Below, piece by piece: positions 53,314-62,331 of a DNA stretch of 64,000 nt. The translations under genes were made by a program, and so were the position numbers. The notes under the pieces were generated by a model. That model made no database searches, was not told where the DNA came from, and was given only the letters and a program-made list of their open reading frames with translations. The stretch's first letter is position 1; every line of letters begins with the position of its first letter. This DNA comes from Poindextera sp035295705 (GTDB taxonomy: Bacteria > Pseudomonadota > Alphaproteobacteria > Caulobacterales > Caulobacteraceae). The stretch spans positions 1 to 64,000 of the forward strand of contig DATGIN010000080.1 in assembly GCA_035295705.1 (NCBI GenBank). Reading direction: 5' to 3'.

Positions 53314-54369
53314 ATGGCGCGCTACAACGACATCCTGGAGACGGTCGGCCACACGCCCGTCGTGCGGATCAACCGGCTGGCGCCCGAGCATGTGAACCTG
53401 TTCGTGAAAGTCGAGGCGTTCAATCCGCTGGGCTCGGTCAAGGACCGCCTGGCGTTGGGCGTGATCGAGGCAGCGGAGGCGTCCGGCGAGCTCAAGCCCG
53501 GCCAGACCGTCATCGAGGCCACCAGCGGCAACACCGGTATTGGCCTCGCCATGGTCTGCGCCGCCAAAGGCTATCCGTTGGTGCTGACCATGCCGGAGAC
53601 GTTCTCGGTCGAGCGGCGCAAGCTGATGCGGTTCCTGGGCGCGAAGCTGGTGATCACGCCAGCGGCGCTGCGAGCCAAGGGCATGGTCGACAAGACCATC
53701 GAGCTCGCCAAGGCCCACGGCTGGTACATGACGCGGCAGTTCGAGAACGAGGCGAACCCCGACTATCACTCGAAGACCACCGCTCGCGAGATCATCGACG
53801 ACTTCAAGGACATCGGGCTCGACTACTGGGTGACCGGGTACGGCACCGGCGGGACGCTGAAGGGCGTCGCGCGCGTGCTGGAGAAAGAGAGCCCGAAGAC
53901 CAAGATCATGGTCTGCGAACCCGAGACCGCGGCGATGCTCTCGAGCCACCAGCCGCAAGCGCGCCATGATGACGGGACGCCGGCTGCGGCGCACCCGGCC
54001 TGGACCCCCCACCCCATGCAGGGCTGGGCGCCGGACTTCATCCCCAAGCTCACCGGCGATGCCGTCGACATGGGTGTGATCGACGAGCTAATCACAGTCT
54101 CAGGACCGGATGCGATCCGCTGCAGCCAGGAGCTGGCGACCAAGGAGGGGCTGTTCGTCGGCATTACCTCCGGCGCGACGTTCGCCGGGGCGCTCAAGGT
54201 CGCCGCCGACGCTCCGAAGGGGGCGAACATCCTCGCCATGCTGCCCGACACCGCCGAGCGCTACCTCTCGACGCCGCTGTTCGAGAACGTGCCGGTGGAC
54301 ATGACCGAAGAAGAACAGGCGATCTGGCGCTCGACCCCGCTCGGCCTGCAGCAGCCCGAGCCGGCCTAG
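53314..54369 (+). CDS. cysK: Cysteine synthase family PLP enzyme
   Basis: The 351-residue protein has the family landmarks: TVGHTPVVRINRL, the Schiff-base Lys in NPLGSVKDR, substrate-binding TSGNTGIG, and the phosphate loop GYGTGGTLKG. It joins O-acetylserine and sulphide, or a related beta-replacement. Compared with textbook CysK it carries an extra stretch before MQGWAPDFIP (SSHQPQARHDDGTPAAAH) and a C-terminal tail. The start ATG has GGAGGAGG upstream. No cysE or sulphate-uptake genes are in the window. Confidence 0.88.
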   Translation: MARYNDILETVGHTPVVRINRLAPEHVNLFVKVEAFNPLGSVKDRLALGVIEAAEASGELKPGQTVIEATSGNTGIGLAMVCAAKGYPLVLTMPETFSVERRKLMRFLGAKLVITPAALRAKGMVDKTIELAKAHGWYMTRQFENEANPDYHSKTTAREIIDDFKDIGLDYWVTGYGTGGTLKGVARVLEKESPKTKIMVCEPETAAMLSSHQPQARHDDGTPAAAHPAWTPHPMQGWAPDFIPKLTGDAVDMGVIDELITVSGPDAIRCSQELATKEGLFVGITSGATFAGALKVAADAPKGANILAMLPDTAERYLSTPLFENVPVDMTEEEQAIWRSTPLGLQQPEPA

Positions 54370-54481
54370 CGCCGCCGCCCTTTTCGGAACGCAGGCGCGT
54401 CGGCCCGCGGCCTTCGCGCGTGGGGCAGCGCCGCCAGATGACGGCCGCCGAGAGGCCGGTGGTTGGCGATAGCCATCTCGC

Positions 54482-55045
54482 TCAGGCGGCGCCGATCAGG
54501 TTGAACCAAGCCTGCAGGCTGCGAGCGACGAAGTCGGCCAGCCGCCCCTCGGGTTCGAGGCCCCATTGCAACAGGGCGCCCTGCCACTGCGCCTCGACCA
54601 GTTGCGCCGCGAGCGTCTCCTCGATCGGCGTATCCGGCATGCGCGCGGCGACAACCTCGCGCAGCACCGCGAACCGCTCGCGCGCCAGCCGGTTGAGATC
54701 CGGGTCGCGCATGTCTTGCCTGAGCCACAGAAGCTGGTCCGCGAAGTAGTCGGCGTTCGACTCCCCCACCTCCGGGAACATCTGCCGAAAGACATCGATC
54801 ACCGCCTCCGGGCCGCGGGCGGGCGGAAGGGCGCGCATGTTGCTGGCGAAGGCGGCGTTGTCCTGGGCAATGGCGGCGACCACCAGTCCCCGCTTGTCGC
54901 CAAAGCGCTGGACGAGCGTCGCCGGCGCAATGCCGGCTTCGGCGGCGACATCCGCGAGCGTGAACTCCGTCGGCCCCCGCGCGAACATCACGCGCGCCGC
55001 CGCCGCCAGCACGTCCTCGTCGCTGATCGTCTTGCGCCGCGCCAT
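54482..55045 (-). CDS. TetR family transcriptional regulator
   Basis: A 187-residue regulator with an N-terminal helix-turn-helix (DVLAAAARVMFARGPTEFTLADVAAEAGIAPATLVQRFGDKRGL, in parts), followed by a helical ligand domain. It is divergent from the gene at 55086, 40 bases apart, and the gap holds an AT-rich palindrome that is a good operator candidate. It probably represses itself and the 55086-56725 pair. Confidence 0.88.
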   Translation of the reverse strand: MARRKTISDEDVLAAAARVMFARGPTEFTLADVAAEAGIAPATLVQRFGDKRGLVVAAIAQDNAAFASNMRALPPARGPEAVIDVFRQMFPEVGESNADYFADQLLWLRQDMRDPDLNRLARERFAVLREVVAARMPDTPIEETLAAQLVEAQWQGALLQWGLEPEGRLADFVARSLQAWFNLIGAA

Positions 55046-55054
55046 GGGTCGAAT

Positions 55055-55074
55055 ATAAATGACGGTTCATATAT
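55055..55074. promoter_or_regulatory. Candidate TetR operator overlapping the divergent promoters
   Basis: ataaatga-cggt-tcatatat is an imperfect palindrome (7 of 8 paired positions in each arm). It is one of very few AT-rich spots in this GC-rich DNA, and sits exactly between the TetR gene and the gene it diverges from. It includes tataaat, a good -10 element for the plus-strand gene. Confidence 0.55.
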
Positions 55075-55085
55075 GGAGGGTCAAC

Positions 55086-55697
55086 ATGACGGCGGGCGCG
55101 ACTGCGGTAGTTCTGGGTTTCCGCCCGCATACCTACTGGACGGCCGCCGTCGCCGTGGCGGGCTCGGGCCTTGAGCCGCAGATGGTGGAGCGACGCCGCT
55201 TCACCTTCGCGACCGGCGACGAGCGCATGGTCTATCACCAGGCCGCTGAGATCCCGCCCGACGAGGCGACGGCGCTGGTCGAGCGCGTCCGGAGCGCCGT
55301 CCGCCAAAACGCGATCGCCGGACTGCGCCCTCTGCTGGAGGAGCTTGGCCGCGCCGGCCGTTCCGTCTCCGCCGCTGTCGTCCCGACCGGCGGCGTCCGT
55401 GTGCCCGAGCGCATCGAGGATATCGTCAGGGTGCATGCGCGCATGCACGCGGCCGAGGGCGAGCTCTATCGCGACATCGTGGCCGGCGCCTGCCGCGATC
55501 TCGGCCTGGTCGTGCACCGCGCCGTGGAACGGGAGCTCTTCGCCCTGGCTGGTGACCGGCTCGGGACGTCAGAGGCGGCGCTGAAGACGCGGCTGCAGGC
55601 GATGGGCGCGGCGCTCGGACCGCCGTGGAGCGAGGACCAGAAGCTCGCCACGCTGGCGGCCATCCTGCACCTCGACGCCGCAGAGGCTGACGCGTGA
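55086..55697 (+). CDS. Conserved protein of unknown function, possible RNase H-like fold
   Basis: The 203-residue product starts at an ATG with GGAGGG upstream. ATAVVLGFRPHTYWTAAVAVAG at the N-terminus, RIEDIVRVHARMHAAEGELYRDIVAGACRDLGLVV in the middle and DQKLATLAAILHL near the end recall the strand-helix order of RuvC/RNase H-like proteins, but the usual first Asp is replaced by Arg (GFRP), so catalysis is doubtful. This fold is a guess from pattern only. The SDR gene starts in its stop codon (GTGA), and both probably answer to the divergent TetR. Confidence 0.55.
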   Translation: MTAGATAVVLGFRPHTYWTAAVAVAGSGLEPQMVERRRFTFATGDERMVYHQAAEIPPDEATALVERVRSAVRQNAIAGLRPLLEELGRAGRSVSAAVVPTGGVRVPERIEDIVRVHARMHAAEGELYRDIVAGACRDLGLVVHRAVERELFALAGDRLGTSEAALKTRLQAMGAALGPPWSEDQKLATLAAILHLDAAEADA

Positions 55698-56725
55698 GCG
55701 GCCCGCTCGACGGCCAGGTCGCTGTCGTCGCCGGGGCGACCCGCGCCGCCGGGCGCGGCATCGCGCTCGAGCTCGCGGCCGCTGGCGCCAAGGTCTATTG
55801 CACCGGGCGGAGCACCCGCGGCGCGCCCGCCACGCCCGGACGTCCGGAAACGATCGAAGAGACGGCCGAGATGATCGCGGCCGCCGGCGGAGCGGCCGTC
55901 GCCATACGTGTGGACCACCAGGTCGAAGCCGACGTCGAAATGCTGGCGGCGCGCGTCAAGACCGACGAAGGCCGTCTCGACATTCTGGTCAACGACGTCT
56001 GGGGCGGCGATTCCGCGGTCGCTTGGGGCGCCAAGTTCTGGGACCTCGACGTCGCGACCGTGCGGGCGCTGATCGATCAGGCGGTGGTGAGCCACCTGAT
56101 CACGAGCCGGCATCTCGCGCCGCTCATGATCGCGGACGGCCGCGGACTGATCGTCGAGGTGAGCGACGGCCCACTGAACGGCTGTCGCGGCCAACTGCTC
56201 TACGACCTGGTGAAGGCGTCCGTCATCCGCCTCGCCTATGCCATGGCCTGGGACCTCGTGGGGACCGGTGTTACGTCGCTTGCGCTCTCCCCCGGCTTCC
56301 TGCGCTCGGAGGCGATCCTCGAAGGGTTTGGCGTGACCGAGGCCAACTGGCGCGACGCGATCGAGAGGGAGGCCGAGTTCGCCCACTCCGAGACGCCCCG
56401 CTTCATCGGCCGCGCGGTAGCTGCGTTGGCGGCGGATCCCGAAGTCGGAAAGAAGGCAGGCCAGTCGCTCAGCGTCGCCGACCTCGCCGACGAGTACGGA
56501 TTTGACGACGTCGACGGCAGCCGGCCGAGCTTCTGGCGCGAAGTGCATGCTTGGCTGGCGCCGCAGGTTGCTGCCGACGCACCGCTCTCGGCGCATGCCC
56601 GTTGGATGGCCAGCGCGGGCTACATGAGCATGCACCTTACGCCCGCGCGTGCGGAACAGGCGCGCGCTTACGCCGCCAAGCTCGGTTGGACGAACCTCGG
56701 CGCGGGCCTCAGGCCGATCGTCTAA
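55694..56725 (+). CDS. SDR family oxidoreductase with C-terminal extension
   Basis: A 343-residue SDR: the cofactor motif reads AGATRAAGRGIALEL, with VNDVWGGD in the NNAG position and YDLVKA for YxxxK. CTGRSTRGA after strand 2 suggests NADP. The last 90 residues (from VDGSRPSFW onward) extend beyond the classical domain. GTG 55694 overlaps the previous stop codon. Its TAA stop overlaps the stop of the convergent MDR gene. It resembles DHRS1-like SDRs; the substrate is unknown. Confidence 0.82.
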   Translation: MSGPLDGQVAVVAGATRAAGRGIALELAAAGAKVYCTGRSTRGAPATPGRPETIEETAEMIAAAGGAAVAIRVDHQVEADVEMLAARVKTDEGRLDILVNDVWGGDSAVAWGAKFWDLDVATVRALIDQAVVSHLITSRHLAPLMIADGRGLIVEVSDGPLNGCRGQLLYDLVKASVIRLAYAMAWDLVGTGVTSLALSPGFLRSEAILEGFGVTEANWRDAIEREAEFAHSETPRFIGRAVAALAADPEVGKKAGQSLSVADLADEYGFDDVDGSRPSFWREVHAWLAPQVAADAPLSAHARWMASAGYMSMHLTPARAEQARAYAAKLGWTNLGAGLRPIV

Positions 56726-57849
56726 AGACTGGGGTTGATCAGGTACTTCTCGCCGGTGGCGCGGCGGTTGTAGGCGGCGATCACCGCTGGATCGAGCGCT
56801 TCGGCGAGCGAGATCGTCTTGGTGTAGTGGCTCGCGAAGGTCGTCTTGATCTCGCTCGCGACCCGCGCGCGAAGCATTGCAGCCTCCGCCGGTCCGACCT
56901 TCGCGATGAAATAGGTCAACAGCCAGCCGCCGAGACCCCAGGCCATCCCGAACGCGCGGTTGAGCTCGGTCGGCCCCGTGTTCAACCCGCCATAGATGTA
57001 GACCTGCTTGTGCACCGTCGAGCCGTAGCGGCTGTAGCCGCTGGCGTTGCGGTTCGCGGCGATCTCCATCGCGGTCAGTATCTGGCCGGCGAGCGGCCCG
57101 CCGCCGATGGCGTCGAACGCAAGGGTGGCCCCGCTTGCCGCGAGCGCGTCCGTGAGGTCGCCCATGAACCCGGGCTTCGAGGAATCACAGACATGCTCGG
57201 CGCCCAGGCCACGCAGCAGCGCTTCCTGCTCGGCGCTCCGCACGATGTTCACCAGCGGGATCTGCTCGGCTTTGCAGAGCTTGACCAGCATCTGTCCGAG
57301 ATTGGAAGCGGCGGCCGTGTGGACCAGCGCCTTGTGCCCTTCCAGCCGCATCGTCCCGACCATCCCGAGCGCGGTCAGCGGGTTCACGAACGCCGCGGCG
57401 CCCTCGGCCGGCGTGACGCCGTCCGGCATCGGCAAGCACTCGGCGGCCTTGATCACCCGGTACTGGGCGTAGGTCGCGCCGCCCAGGATGCCGACCACCT
57501 TGCCCATCAGCGCCTGGGCTTGCGGCGAAGACCCCGCTGCGACCACGACCCCGCCGCCTTCGTTACCAACGGGCATCGACTGATCCACCCGCGGCGCGAC
57601 CCCGCGCATAAACCGCTCGGGAATGGTCGCCGTGACGACCGGCCTGTCCTTGCCGCCGGTCGCCTTCAGCGTCGCGGTGTCCGCCGGGCCGAGCAGCAGC
57701 CCAAGGTCGGAGGGATTGATGGGCGCGGCCTCGATGCGAACCACGACCTCGTCGGCGGCGGGATCTGGAACGGGAACCGGGACCAACGAGAGCTCAAGCT
57801 CGCCGCTTGCCTTCACGAGCGAGCGCAGTTGCAGGTTTTCCGTGGCCAT
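56722..57849 (-). CDS. MDR family zinc-free reductase, enoyl reductase/quinone oxidoreductase-like
   Basis: A 375-residue medium-chain dehydrogenase/reductase: APINPSDLGLLLG, VGNEGGGVVV and the cofactor-domain segment LVHTAAASNLGQMLVKLC. No structural or catalytic zinc cysteines are found at the usual sites, pointing to a zinc-free NADPH reductase such as an MECR/quinone-reductase relative. The ATG at 57849 has GGGAAGGGA upstream. An NTF2-like gene precedes it on the same strand by 13 bases. Confidence 0.85.
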   Translation of the reverse strand: MATENLQLRSLVKASGELELSLVPVPVPDPAADEVVVRIEAAPINPSDLGLLLGPADTATLKATGGKDRPVVTATIPERFMRGVAPRVDQSMPVGNEGGGVVVAAGSSPQAQALMGKVVGILGGATYAQYRVIKAAECLPMPDGVTPAEGAAAFVNPLTALGMVGTMRLEGHKALVHTAAASNLGQMLVKLCKAEQIPLVNIVRSAEQEALLRGLGAEHVCDSSKPGFMGDLTDALAASGATLAFDAIGGGPLAGQILTAMEIAANRNASGYSRYGSTVHKQVYIYGGLNTGPTELNRAFGMAWGLGGWLLTYFIAKVGPAEAAMLRARVASEIKTTFASHYTKTISLAEALDPAVIAAYNRRATGEKYLINPSL

Positions 57850-57862
57850 CGTCGTCCCTTCC

Positions 57863-58249
57863 CTATCGTCCGATCGTCTGCAGCACCGCGGCCTGCGCGG
57901 AGTCCAGATACTCATCCAGTCGGCTGATGCGGCCGTCCTTGACCGTCACCACGAGGCAAGCGGGCATCGACCAGGCCGTCCCATCCGGCAGCGTCGCCTC
58001 CAGCACGTGCTGCTGGAAGAACCCGTCCCTCAGCGCCTCGCGCCGAATGACTCGGTAGCGGCGGTGCGGGAGCGTGCGCGCGAGCCAGCCCAGCACCCTG
58101 AGGTTCTGTTCCACCGTCTGCTCTACGCGGTCGAAATTGTGCCAAATGCGCGCCTCCGGCGCATAGATCGCCTGCACGGCCGCGATGTCGCCGCTCTCGA
58201 CAGCGCTCACGAACCGATCGGCGAGCGCGAGCACATCCTCTTCGGCCAC
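57863..58249 (-). CDS. NTF2/SnoaL-like protein
   Basis: A 128-residue protein with the small cone-shaped barrel of the NTF2-like superfamily: ALADRFVSAVESGDIAAVQAIYAPEARIWHNFD, RTLPHRRYRVI, LPDGTAWSMPACLVVTVKDGRISRLDEYLD. Members include ketosteroid isomerase and SnoaL. Start: GTG 58249 with GGGAGG seven bases upstream. Thirteen bases separate it from the MDR reductase, suggesting a shared substrate. Confidence 0.82.
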   Translation of the reverse strand: MAEEDVLALADRFVSAVESGDIAAVQAIYAPEARIWHNFDRVEQTVEQNLRVLGWLARTLPHRRYRVIRREALRDGFFQQHVLEATLPDGTAWSMPACLVVTVKDGRISRLDEYLDSAQAAVLQTIGR

Positions 58250-58287
58250 GACCGCCTCCCGCCATCGTTGGCGCTCAAGGCGCCTCG

Positions 58288-58740
58288 CTAGCGTTGCCGC
58301 TCGACCGTGTCCACCTCCACGCCCGCCTCGGCGAGAATGGTCTCGGCCGTACGGAAGCTCTCGGCCCACCGCACGTGGCGATGCTCCGGATGGGGCCGGC
58401 GAAAGACGGCGACGACGCCGGCCTGGATCAACAGCTTGGCGCATTCGGCGCACGGCGCCAGCGTCGTGAACAGCGTAGCGCCGTGCACGGGCGCGACCGC
58501 GTTCAGCACCGCGTTCATCTCGGCGTGGATCATACGCGGCAGTTTGGCCTCCTGGTCGGCGAGCAGCGCCGGATCGTCCGGGATGCGGTCAGGAAAGCCG
58601 TTGAAGCCGAGGCCGATCACCCTCTTGCGGTCATCCACGAGGACCGCCCCCACGCCGCCCTTGGGATCCTTCGACCAGCTCGCGACCTCTTCAGCGAGGC
58701 GCAAGAAACGGTCGCACCACTGGACGGAGAATCTGGCCAT
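58288..58740 (-). CDS. dCMP deaminase family protein
   Basis: A 150-residue cytidine/deoxycytidylate deaminase-type protein. The zinc site is complete: IHAEMNAVLNA (His and catalytic Glu) and PCAECAKLL (two Cys). KDPKGGVGAVLVDDRKRVIGLGFNGFP is the N-terminal signature of dCMP deaminases. It would make dUMP for thymidylate synthesis, or act as a related deaminase. The gene starts in isolation and precedes the NTF2-like gene by 38 bases. Confidence 0.88.
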   Translation of the reverse strand: MARFSVQWCDRFLRLAEEVASWSKDPKGGVGAVLVDDRKRVIGLGFNGFPDRIPDDPALLADQEAKLPRMIHAEMNAVLNAVAPVHGATLFTTLAPCAECAKLLIQAGVVAVFRRPHPEHRHVRWAESFRTAETILAEAGVEVDTVERQR

Positions 58741-58804
58741 GCCGCGAGGCTAGCAGCCGCAGCGGCGCCGGCGAAAGCCAGCGTATCCGGGCCGGATCGC
58801 TTCT

Positions 58805-59155
58805 TCAGTCGCTGCCAGGCTGTATCGAGACTGGATCGCTGGCCGGGAACGTTTCTTCGAGCCCGTGATCGAGTTGGCGGTCGACGTGGGGGTCGGCCTC
58901 GGTCCTCTGCGGACCGCCCTCCTCCGCCGGACGCTTACGCGCGCGCTTGCCCAGGCTCTTGCCCTTCGCCGAAACCCGCCTGGCCTCTTCGAGCTCGGCG
59001 GCTTCGGGGCCGTCGAGGGCATCGGCCGCCTCGCGCGCCTTCGCCGCGACAGGCCCGGTCTCGACGAAACTGCGCTCTTCTTCCTGGAACCGGCGCCCAG
59101 AGACGTAGTCGCCCTCGCCCTGGATGCCTCCCTTGTTTGGCTTGCGCATCGGCAT
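58805..59155 (-). CDS. Conserved small hydrophilic protein (116 aa)
   Basis: A highly charged, probably mostly disordered protein. KPNKGGIQGEGDYVSGRRFQEEE at the N-terminus and HGLEETFPASDPVSIQPG at the C-terminus match a small family common in alphaproteobacteria and often linked to stress genes; I recall no assigned function. The C-terminal ASDPVS motif is also found on its own in many small proteins of this class. The start ATG 59155 has GAGGA upstream. Confidence 0.75.
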   Translation of the reverse strand: MPMRKPNKGGIQGEGDYVSGRRFQEEERSFVETGPVAAKAREAADALDGPEAAELEEARRVSAKGKSLGKRARKRPAEEGGPQRTEADPHVDRQLDHGLEETFPASDPVSIQPGSD

Positions 59156-59305
59156 CGACGTGTCCTCGTGGCCTCTATGGTGGCGCAACCCGGACGAAGC
59201 GGGGCGGTTCCCGCCCGGGGCTATCACAATGTTGGAGGGAGCGCCTTGGAACGGCCAAGGTTAGCGCGCGTTATAGCCGCCACGTTCACTTGACGGAGAC
59301 CCTAG

Positions 59306-59572
59306 ATGCGTGGACTCGGCGCTGGCCTTGCGATGATCGGGGCCGCTGCGATGGTGAGTTTCTCGACACCGGCCGCTCAAGCCCACCCGCACCACTACTA
59401 TTACGCCCACCGCTACCGGTGCCATCGCCACGTGGTCGGCGGAACCGTCCTTGGAGCCGTCACCGGCGGGGTGATCGGCAACGTGATCACTCACGGGCAC
59501 GGGCCCGGAACCCTGCTCGGCGCCGGAGCGGGCGCCTACGCCGGCCACGAGATCGCCCGGCACAACTGCTAG
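59306..59572 (+). CDS. Glycine-zipper secreted protein
   Basis: An 88-residue protein: Sec signal (LAMIGAAAMVSFSTPAAQA), a His/Tyr-rich segment (HPHHYYYAHRYRCHRH), and a glycine-zipper pair of helices (GGTVLGAVTGGVIGNVI and GTLLGAGAGAYAGHEI), as in 17-kDa antigen/YMGG-type outer-membrane proteins. The two Cys (one at the extreme C-terminus) could pair. It has no lipobox. GGAG precedes the ATG by 8 bases. Confidence 0.82.
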   Translation: MRGLGAGLAMIGAAAMVSFSTPAAQAHPHHYYYAHRYRCHRHVVGGTVLGAVTGGVIGNVITHGHGPGTLLGAGAGAYAGHEIARHNC

Positions 59573-59595
59573 AGCCGGCCTTTTGGGCCGCGGGG

Positions 59596-60429
59596 CTAGC
59601 CGAACCGGCCGCCGATATAGTCAGCAGTCCGCTTGGTCTTGGGCGCGCTAAAGAGCTCGCTCGTCGGCGCGAACTCGATCAGCCGGCCGAGGTACATGAA
59701 AGCGGTGTTGTCGGACACCCGCGTCGCCTGCTGCAGGTTGTGCGTCACGATGACAATCGTGTAGTCGCGCTTCAGCTCGACGATCGTCTCTTCGAGCTTG
59801 CGGGTGGATAACGGGTCGAGCGCCGAGGCCGGCTCGTCAAGCAACAGGATCTCGGGCCTCACCGCGATGCCGCGCGCCACGCATAGCCGCTGTTGCTGGC
59901 CGCCGGAGAGGCCCAGCCCCGATTGGCGGAGCTTGTCCTTGACCTCGTCCCAGAGCGCCGCCTTGCGCAGGGCCTCCTCCACGCGGGCATCCATGTCGGG
60001 GCGGCTCAATCCCTCGTAGAGGCGCACGCCGAAGGCGACGTTGTCGTAGATCGACATCGGGAACGGCGTCGGCTTCTGAAACACCATGCCCACCCTCGAG
60101 CGGAGCGTAGCGACGTCGACCCGACGCTCGAGAATGTCCTCGCCGTCGAGCATGATCTCGCCCTCGGCGCGTTGCTCAGGGTAGAGACCGTATATGCGGT
60201 TCATCGCGCGAAGCAGCGTTGACTTGCCGCAACCAGAGGGGCCGATCAGCGCGGTCACGCCACGGTCGACCACCGGCAGCGTGACGCCATGCAGCGCCTT
60301 GTGTTTGCCGTAGTAGAAGTCGAGGTCGCGGACGTGCAGCTTGACCCGGTCGGCCGGCACTTCGGCGGCATAGTGCTCGTAGGTCTCCGCTATTTCGGTC
60401 ACGGGTTCGCTGGTTTCGACTGCGGTCAT
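59596..60429 (-). CDS. pstB: Phosphate ABC transporter ATP-binding protein PstB
   Basis: A 277-residue ABC ATPase: DLDFYYGKHKALHGVTL, Walker A IGPSGCGKSTLLRAMNR, the PstB-typical FQKPTPFPMSIYDNVAFG, signature LSGGQQQRLCVARGIAV, Walker B ILLLDEPASALDP, and H-loop IVTHNLQQATRV. It powers high-affinity phosphate import. The ATG overlaps the pstA stop (ATGA). The usual next gene, phoU, is not downstream; a glycine-zipper gene on the other strand lies there instead. Confidence 0.96.
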   Translation of the reverse strand: MTAVETSEPVTEIAETYEHYAAEVPADRVKLHVRDLDFYYGKHKALHGVTLPVVDRGVTALIGPSGCGKSTLLRAMNRIYGLYPEQRAEGEIMLDGEDILERRVDVATLRSRVGMVFQKPTPFPMSIYDNVAFGVRLYEGLSRPDMDARVEEALRKAALWDEVKDKLRQSGLGLSGGQQQRLCVARGIAVRPEILLLDEPASALDPLSTRKLEETIVELKRDYTIVIVTHNLQQATRVSDNTAFMYLGRLIEFAPTSELFSAPKTKRTADYIGGRFG

Positions 60430-61298
60430 GACGGTCGGCGCTCCCGAGTGACGATGCGGGCGAGGACGTTCGTTCCCAACACCGCGATCGCGATGATCAG
60501 AGCCCCCGCCCAGGCGAGATGCTGCCAGTCGTCGTAGGGGCTCATGGCGTATTGGAAGATGACGAGCGGCAGCGCAGCGATCGGCTGCCCGAGGCCGAAG
60601 AAGTAGGGCTGGTGCAGCCCGACGCTGAAATACTGGTTGCCCAGCGCCGTGAACAACAGGGGCGCCGTCTCGCCGCTGATGCGCGCGAACGCGAGCAGGC
60701 CGCCGGTCAGGATGCCGCTGCCGGCAGAACGCCACAGTATCTTGCGGATTGTCGTCCAATGCGGTGCGCCGAGCGCAACGCCGGACTCGCGCAGCGACGT
60801 CGGCTGCAGCTTGAGCACGTCCTCGGTGGTGCGGGTGATGATCGGAACCGCGATCAGGGCGAGCGCGACCGATCCCGCAATCGCGGAAAACCGGCCAATC
60901 ACGTGCGCGACGAGGATGTTGTAGACGAAGAGACCCACGAGCACGGACGGCGCCGACAAAAGGATGTCGTTCAGGAACCTGATCAGCTTCGCATAGAGGG
61001 TGTCGCCGCCGTACTCGGCGAGCCAGGTGCCAGCGAGCACGCCCACGATCGCTGCAATCATCATCGCGATCGCGCATGTGATGACCGAGCCCACGATCGC
61101 ATTCAGTAGGCCGCCCGGCGACCCCGAGGGCGCCGTCGGCAGGGTGAACGCCTTCAGGTCGAGGGCCCCGATGCCCTGCGTGGCCAGCGACCACAGTATG
61201 AAGCCCAGCGCGATCAGGGCGACGGCGGTCACCAGCCAGCAGAAGCCCATGAACGCCGCGTCGACGGCCGAGCGCCTGAATCTGCGCAGCGATCCCAC
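60426..61298 (-). CDS. pstA: Phosphate ABC transporter permease PstA
   Basis: A 290-residue permease with about six membrane helices and the coupling-helix EAA-type segment around LRESGVALGAPHWTTIRKILWRSAGSGILTG. ISGETAPLLFTALGNQYF is characteristic of PstA. It starts at a GTG (61298), two bases after the pstC stop, and its stop is overlapped by pstB, so the three genes form one translational unit. Confidence 0.95.
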   Translation of the reverse strand: MGSLRRFRRSAVDAAFMGFCWLVTAVALIALGFILWSLATQGIGALDLKAFTLPTAPSGSPGGLLNAIVGSVITCAIAMMIAAIVGVLAGTWLAEYGGDTLYAKLIRFLNDILLSAPSVLVGLFVYNILVAHVIGRFSAIAGSVALALIAVPIITRTTEDVLKLQPTSLRESGVALGAPHWTTIRKILWRSAGSGILTGGLLAFARISGETAPLLFTALGNQYFSVGLHQPYFFGLGQPIAALPLVIFQYAMSPYDDWQHLAWAGALIIAIAVLGTNVLARIVTRERRPS

Positions 61299-61300
61299 CG

Positions 61301-62254
61301 CTAGACCTGCCTTTCAGCCAGCAACGCGCGAGCGATGGCCAGAACGGTGAAGGTGATGATGAACAGCACAAGGCCCAGAGCGATCAGCGCCGCCGAGTGC
61401 ATTGGGCTGGTGGCCTCGTTGAACTCGTTGGCGATCGTCGAAGCGATGGTCGAGCCGGAGGCGAAGATCGAGGTTGGAACATCGTGCGAGTTGCCGATGA
61501 TGAAGGTGACGGCCATGGTCTCGCCGAGCGCGCGCCCGAGACCGAGCATGACCGCGCCAACCGCGCTGCGGCGCACATAGGGCAGCGTGATCTTGGTCAC
61601 CACCTCGAAGGCGGTGGAACCCATGCCGTAGCCGCTCTCGCGCAACTGGGCCGGCACGGTGAGGAAGAGCTCGCGGAGCACCGCCGCCATGTACGGCAGG
61701 ATCATGATCGCCAGCACGAGGGAGGCCGTCAGCACGTTGGCCCCATTCGGAACGCCAGTGGTCAGCTGCTCCCAGAGCGAGCCCTGCGGCGCTGCGCCCA
61801 TGATCGGCACCTCGATCGCGGTGGCGAAGAAGGGCGCCAGCACGAAGAGGCCCCACATGCCGTAGACGATCGAGGGGATGCCGGCGAGGAGCTCGACCGC
61901 GATGCCGATCGGGCGCCTGAGCAACATCGGGCAAAACTCGACGAGGAAGACGGCGACGCCAAATGCGATCGGCAGCGAGAACAGCAGCGCCAGAAGCGAG
62001 GAGATCAGCGTGCCGGCGATCGGCCCCAGCCCGCCGAACACGCCTCGGACAGGGTCCCAGGTGGCGCTGACGAAGAAGCCGAACCCGAACTTGGAGAGCG
62101 CCGGCCAGCCGCCGATCGCGAGGCTGACGACGATCCCCGCGAGCGCGGCCAGGAGCGCAGTCGCGGCGGCCAGGCAAGCCGCCTTGAACAGCGGATCGAT
62201 CGCTGCGCCGCGGGGCGGAGATCTTGACTGGCTGATGGGCTGAGCGGCGGCCAT
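61301..62254 (-). CDS. pstC: Phosphate ABC transporter permease PstC
   Basis: A 317-residue permease with about six transmembrane helices, an N-terminal periplasmic-facing segment (FFVSATWDPVRGVFGGLGPIAGTL), VYGMWGLFVLAP, and the coupling loop LRESGYGMGSTAFEVVTKITLPYVRRSAVGAVMLGLGRALGETMAV, in parts, typical of PstC. The start is ATG 62254 with CAGGAG upstream. It lies 77 bases after pstS. Confidence 0.95.
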   Translation of the reverse strand: MAAAQPISQSRSPPRGAAIDPLFKAACLAAATALLAALAGIVVSLAIGGWPALSKFGFGFFVSATWDPVRGVFGGLGPIAGTLISSLLALLFSLPIAFGVAVFLVEFCPMLLRRPIGIAVELLAGIPSIVYGMWGLFVLAPFFATAIEVPIMGAAPQGSLWEQLTTGVPNGANVLTASLVLAIMILPYMAAVLRELFLTVPAQLRESGYGMGSTAFEVVTKITLPYVRRSAVGAVMLGLGRALGETMAVTFIIGNSHDVPTSIFASGSTIASTIANEFNEATSPMHSAALIALGLVLFIITFTVLAIARALLAERQV

Positions 62255-62331
62255 GGGCTCCTGGCTGAGACACGCGGCAGACGCCGGCCGCAAGGCCGAC
62301 GTCAGCGCAAAACCCTAGATGAAACCGGGCG

